Made by a program: the position numbers and the translations under genes. Shown piece by piece: positions 12,300 to 14,062 of a DNA stretch of 14,062 nt. Below the pieces are notes generated by a model. It saw only the letters and a list, made by a program, of their open reading frames with translations. It had not been told where the DNA came from and made no database searches. The stretch covers positions 1 to 14,062 of the forward strand of contig JAFGTA010000165.1 of the NCBI GenBank assembly GCA_016934355.1. The letters run 5' to 3'. Positions within the stretch are counted from its first letter, which is position 1, and each line of letters begins with the position of its first letter. Source of the stretch: Candidatus Bathyarchaeota archaeon. GTDB taxonomy: Archaea > Thermoproteota > Bathyarchaeia > TCS64.

Positions 12300-13829
12300 T
12301 TATGTAGCCATCGCCTTGAACAACGGTCGGGTGGACTCGAGGCACTGCTTGTAGAGCTCGTAGAACCGGCGGTACTTCTTCACGCTTGAGGGCTTGGGCT
12401 TCATGGGCACCTTCTCCCCTATCCAGTCCTCGATGACCTTGTGGTCTCCGATGACCCCCGTGCCGAGCCCAGCCAACATGGCGTCCCCGAGGGGCGCCCC
12501 CTGAGCCCCAGGGATGTAGCTCATCTCGACGCCTGTGACGTCGGCGATTATCTGCCTCCAGAGGGGAGACTGCGCGCCTCCGTCCACGAGGGTGGCGCGG
12601 TTGATCTTGATGCCGGTCTCCCACGCCGCCTCGATGCTGTACCTCATGGCGTACGCGACGCCCTCCAGCACCGCCCTGAACATGTGCGCCCTCGTGTGGT
12701 AGGTGGTGAGTCCGAGGAACCCTCCGCGGATCTGCTCGTCCCAGTACGGCGCCCGCTCCCCCACCATCATGTGGGGCATGAAGACGAGGCTGCCGCTGCC
12801 GATGGGTGCGCCCCGGGCTAACGTGTCGAGCTGCTTGTACGCGTCTTCTCCTGTCTCCTTCTCCTTCGTCATTTCCTTGACTCCGAGGTTGTCGCGGAAC
12901 CATCGGACGCAGAACCCTGCGGTGGCGATCCCTGTGAAGCTGTACAGGTACTCGCGCCCGTTGACTACGTAGGGGAAGTTTATCATCCGAGGGCTGAACC
13001 GCGGCTTGTGGCTGATGAAGCCGTTGCACATGCTTGTACCGAGCATGGAGGCTAAGTCGCCGTCCTTGATAGCTCCGCCGGCTAGGGCGCTCACGGCGGC
13101 GTCGATGCCGCCGGCGCATAAGGGCGTGCCTTTGGCCAGGCCTGTGAGTCTCGCCCCTACGTCGGATATCTCGCCCACCACCTCGTCGCTGCTGTGTATC
13201 TTGTCGGGGAAGAAGTCGGCTGGTATGCCGAGTTCTTCCATCATCTCGGCGCTCCACGTCCTCCTGTGGATGTCGAAGACGCCGCCGTAGTTGCCTGCGC
13301 TGCTGTAGTCGATGTTCTCCGCGCCGGTGAGCTGCCTTATGCAGTAGCCGTTAGGTGTCTCGAACCTGTGCACCTTGCTCCAGTGCAGGGGCTCCTTGTC
13401 CCTGATCCACAGCATCTTGGTGTAGCCGTAGTAGGGGTCTATGACGTTCCCTGTTGCCTCGAAGAGGGCGTCCCTGCCTATCTTCTCCTCCACCCACCTG
13501 CACTCGTCTGTGGCTCGGCGGTCGGCCCAGATGAGGCAGGGGCGGATGACCGTGTAGTTCCTGTCAACTGGTATGCCGCTGCCGCCGTAGAGGCTGCTTA
13601 CGCAGGCGCCCGCTATCTCCTTGGGGCCCACCTTCGACCTCTGGACGGTCTCCCTGATGGTGGCGTAAGTGGCCTCCGCCCACACCTGGGGCCACTGCTC
13701 GGCCCAGCCCTGCATGGGTGTGAGGACGCCGTACTCCCTGAAGCTGTTGGCGAGGACCTTTCCCTCGGGGTCCACGAGCACCGTCTTGGTGCCCATGGTG
13801 CCTATGTCGGTGCCGATGAGGTAGCTCAT
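12300..13829 (-). CDS. FGGY-family carbohydrate kinase (xylulokinase-like)
   Basis: This 509-residue protein is a two-domain FGGY sugar/polyol kinase that transfers phosphate from ATP. The first nucleotide loop is GTDIGTMGTKTVLVD (6-20). Then come WADRRA (101-106), GGIDAAVSALAGG (240-252, with catalytic-base candidate Asp243), GTSMC (264-268), GERAPYWDEQIRGGFLGL (357-374) and the adenine-side loop VDGGAQSPLW (415-424). It fits xylulokinase-like members best. However, the sugar-binding stretch normally reading like SGQMHG is SSLYGGSG (78-85), so the substrate may be another ketose or polyol. The ATG at 13829 has no clear ribosome site; an AT-rich GAATAATACC just upstream could be a TATA box for a leaderless mRNA. 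The gene lies 22 bases after the open frame of the preceding minus-strand gene, which suggests an operon. The stop is TAA. Confidence 0.92.
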   Translation of the reverse strand: MSYLIGTDIGTMGTKTVLVDPEGKVLANSFREYGVLTPMQGWAEQWPQVWAEATYATIRETVQRSKVGPKEIAGACVSSLYGGSGIPVDRNYTVIRPCLIWADRRATDECRWVEEKIGRDALFEATGNVIDPYYGYTKMLWIRDKEPLHWSKVHRFETPNGYCIRQLTGAENIDYSSAGNYGGVFDIHRRTWSAEMMEELGIPADFFPDKIHSSDEVVGEISDVGARLTGLAKGTPLCAGGIDAAVSALAGGAIKDGDLASMLGTSMCNGFISHKPRFSPRMINFPYVVNGREYLYSFTGIATAGFCVRWFRDNLGVKEMTKEKETGEDAYKQLDTLARGAPIGSGSLVFMPHMMVGERAPYWDEQIRGGFLGLTTYHTRAHMFRAVLEGVAYAMRYSIEAAWETGIKINRATLVDGGAQSPLWRQIIADVTGVEMSYIPGAQGAPLGDAMLAGLGTGVIGDHKVIEDWIGEKVPMKPKPSSVKKYRRFYELYKQCLESTRPLFKAMAT

Positions 13830-13851
13830 GGTTCTGAATAGTCAACAGGTA

Positions 13852-13992
13852 TTATTCAAGAATTTCTTTAGAGATGACCTCCTCCACGAGGCTTCTAAAG
13901 AGGCCGAACATCCTCGGGCTGATCTCTAAGTACTTGAATTTAGATGCCGCAGTTTCATCAGTCCCGTCTCTGTCTAGGCCTTGCTTAGCTCT
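13852..13992 (-). other. Open, coding-like continuation after an in-frame TAG
   Basis: Past the TAG at 13993-13995 the same frame stays open for 46 codons and ends at TAA 13852-13854, 22 bases before the FGGY kinase. Residues such as SKFKYLEISPRMFGLFRS and LVEEVISKEILE look like ordinary protein. No plausible start codon with a ribosome site lies inside it, so it would be translated only if the TAG is a sequencing error, a read-through site, or a recent mutation. Confidence 0.45.
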
Positions 13993-14062
13993 CTATTTCC
14001 TCGGTATCCGCGCCTCCACGGGCGCGATGTTGAAGGGCTTGTGGGGCTCCGTCTGGTACCAG
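13993..14062 (-). CDS. 3' end of an unidentified gene, partial
   Basis: Twenty-two codons of one frame enter from the right edge and end at TAG 13993-13995. The sequence (including TEPHKPFNIAP and VEARIPRK) has the G/C-ending codons of the neighbouring genes, whereas the other two frames look non-coding, so this is very likely the C-terminal part of a real gene transcribed towards the FGGY kinase. I cannot assign a family from 22 residues. The same frame continues open beyond the TAG as a separate entry. Confidence 0.5.
   Translation of the reverse strand, partial: WYQTEPHKPFNIAPVEARIPRK

Noticed and set aside
12286..13257. 323-codon frame overlapping the FGGY kinase in another frame of the same strand
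   Set aside because: The product is Arg/Gly/His-rich and of low complexity, the usual shadow of a GC-rich gene; the kinase frame holds all motifs.
13993..13995. TAG as a pyrrolysine codon
   Set aside because: TAG ends most genes in this window, the flanking protein does not resemble a methylamine methyltransferase in the part visible, and no pyl genes are here.
1..14062. Defence island, prophage or mobile element
   Set aside because: No transposase, integrase, restriction, Cas or toxin-antitoxin gene, terminal repeats or tRNA-end attachment site was seen; codon use is even across genes.

Overview
The window looks like chromosome of an archaeon, probably a thermophilic member of the TACK lineages; the exact phylum cannot be settled from the sequence. 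The signs are A/T-rich TATA-like boxes about 25 nt upstream of very short 5' leaders, GGTG/GGAGG ribosome sites, many TTG and GTG starts, arginine written mainly as AGG/AGA, a free-standing beta subunit of ADP-forming acyl-CoA synthetase, an archaeal-style GHMP homoserine kinase next to threonine synthase, and a small Nfu scaffold. I saw no rRNA, tRNA, CRISPR array, insertion sequence or phage gene. This is mostly core and accessory metabolism, not a defence island.

Layout. Positions 1-4722 form a minus-strand block. Read in transcription order it holds homoserine kinase (thrB) and threonine synthase (thrC), 2 bases apart, then a CapA-like metallophosphatase with its own promoter, then a YtcJ-like amidohydrolase that runs off the left edge. 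At 4723-4885 a divergent promoter region leads rightward to nfu and a small HExxH metallopeptidase-like gene, which appears to use a CTG start. A minus-strand response regulator and a small zinc-ribbon protein follow (5607-6483). The zinc-ribbon gene is divergent from a flavin-reductase-like split-barrel protein (6603-7136), which is directly followed by the decayed stub of a PIG-L/LmbE deacetylase. A gene of unknown function (7378-7758) overlaps tail-to-tail with an orphan LivM-type permease. The permease diverges from acdB (8948-9646). A small membrane protein, a 760-residue membrane-anchored protein with a TRAP-beta/CARDB-like module, an FGGY sugar kinase, and the 3' end of another minus-strand gene complete the window.

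The only clear pathway is the last two steps of threonine synthesis (homoserine to O-phosphohomoserine to threonine). AcdB would make ATP from acyl-CoA with an alpha subunit encoded elsewhere. The FGGY kinase suggests entry of a pentose or polyol into metabolism, and its upstream gene may be in the same operon. The points most worth a second look are an in-frame amber codon in the gene upstream of the FGGY kinase, the CTG start after nfu, a possible frameshift or leader peptide before the gene at 7378, the deacetylase remnant, and the TRAP-beta-like module.
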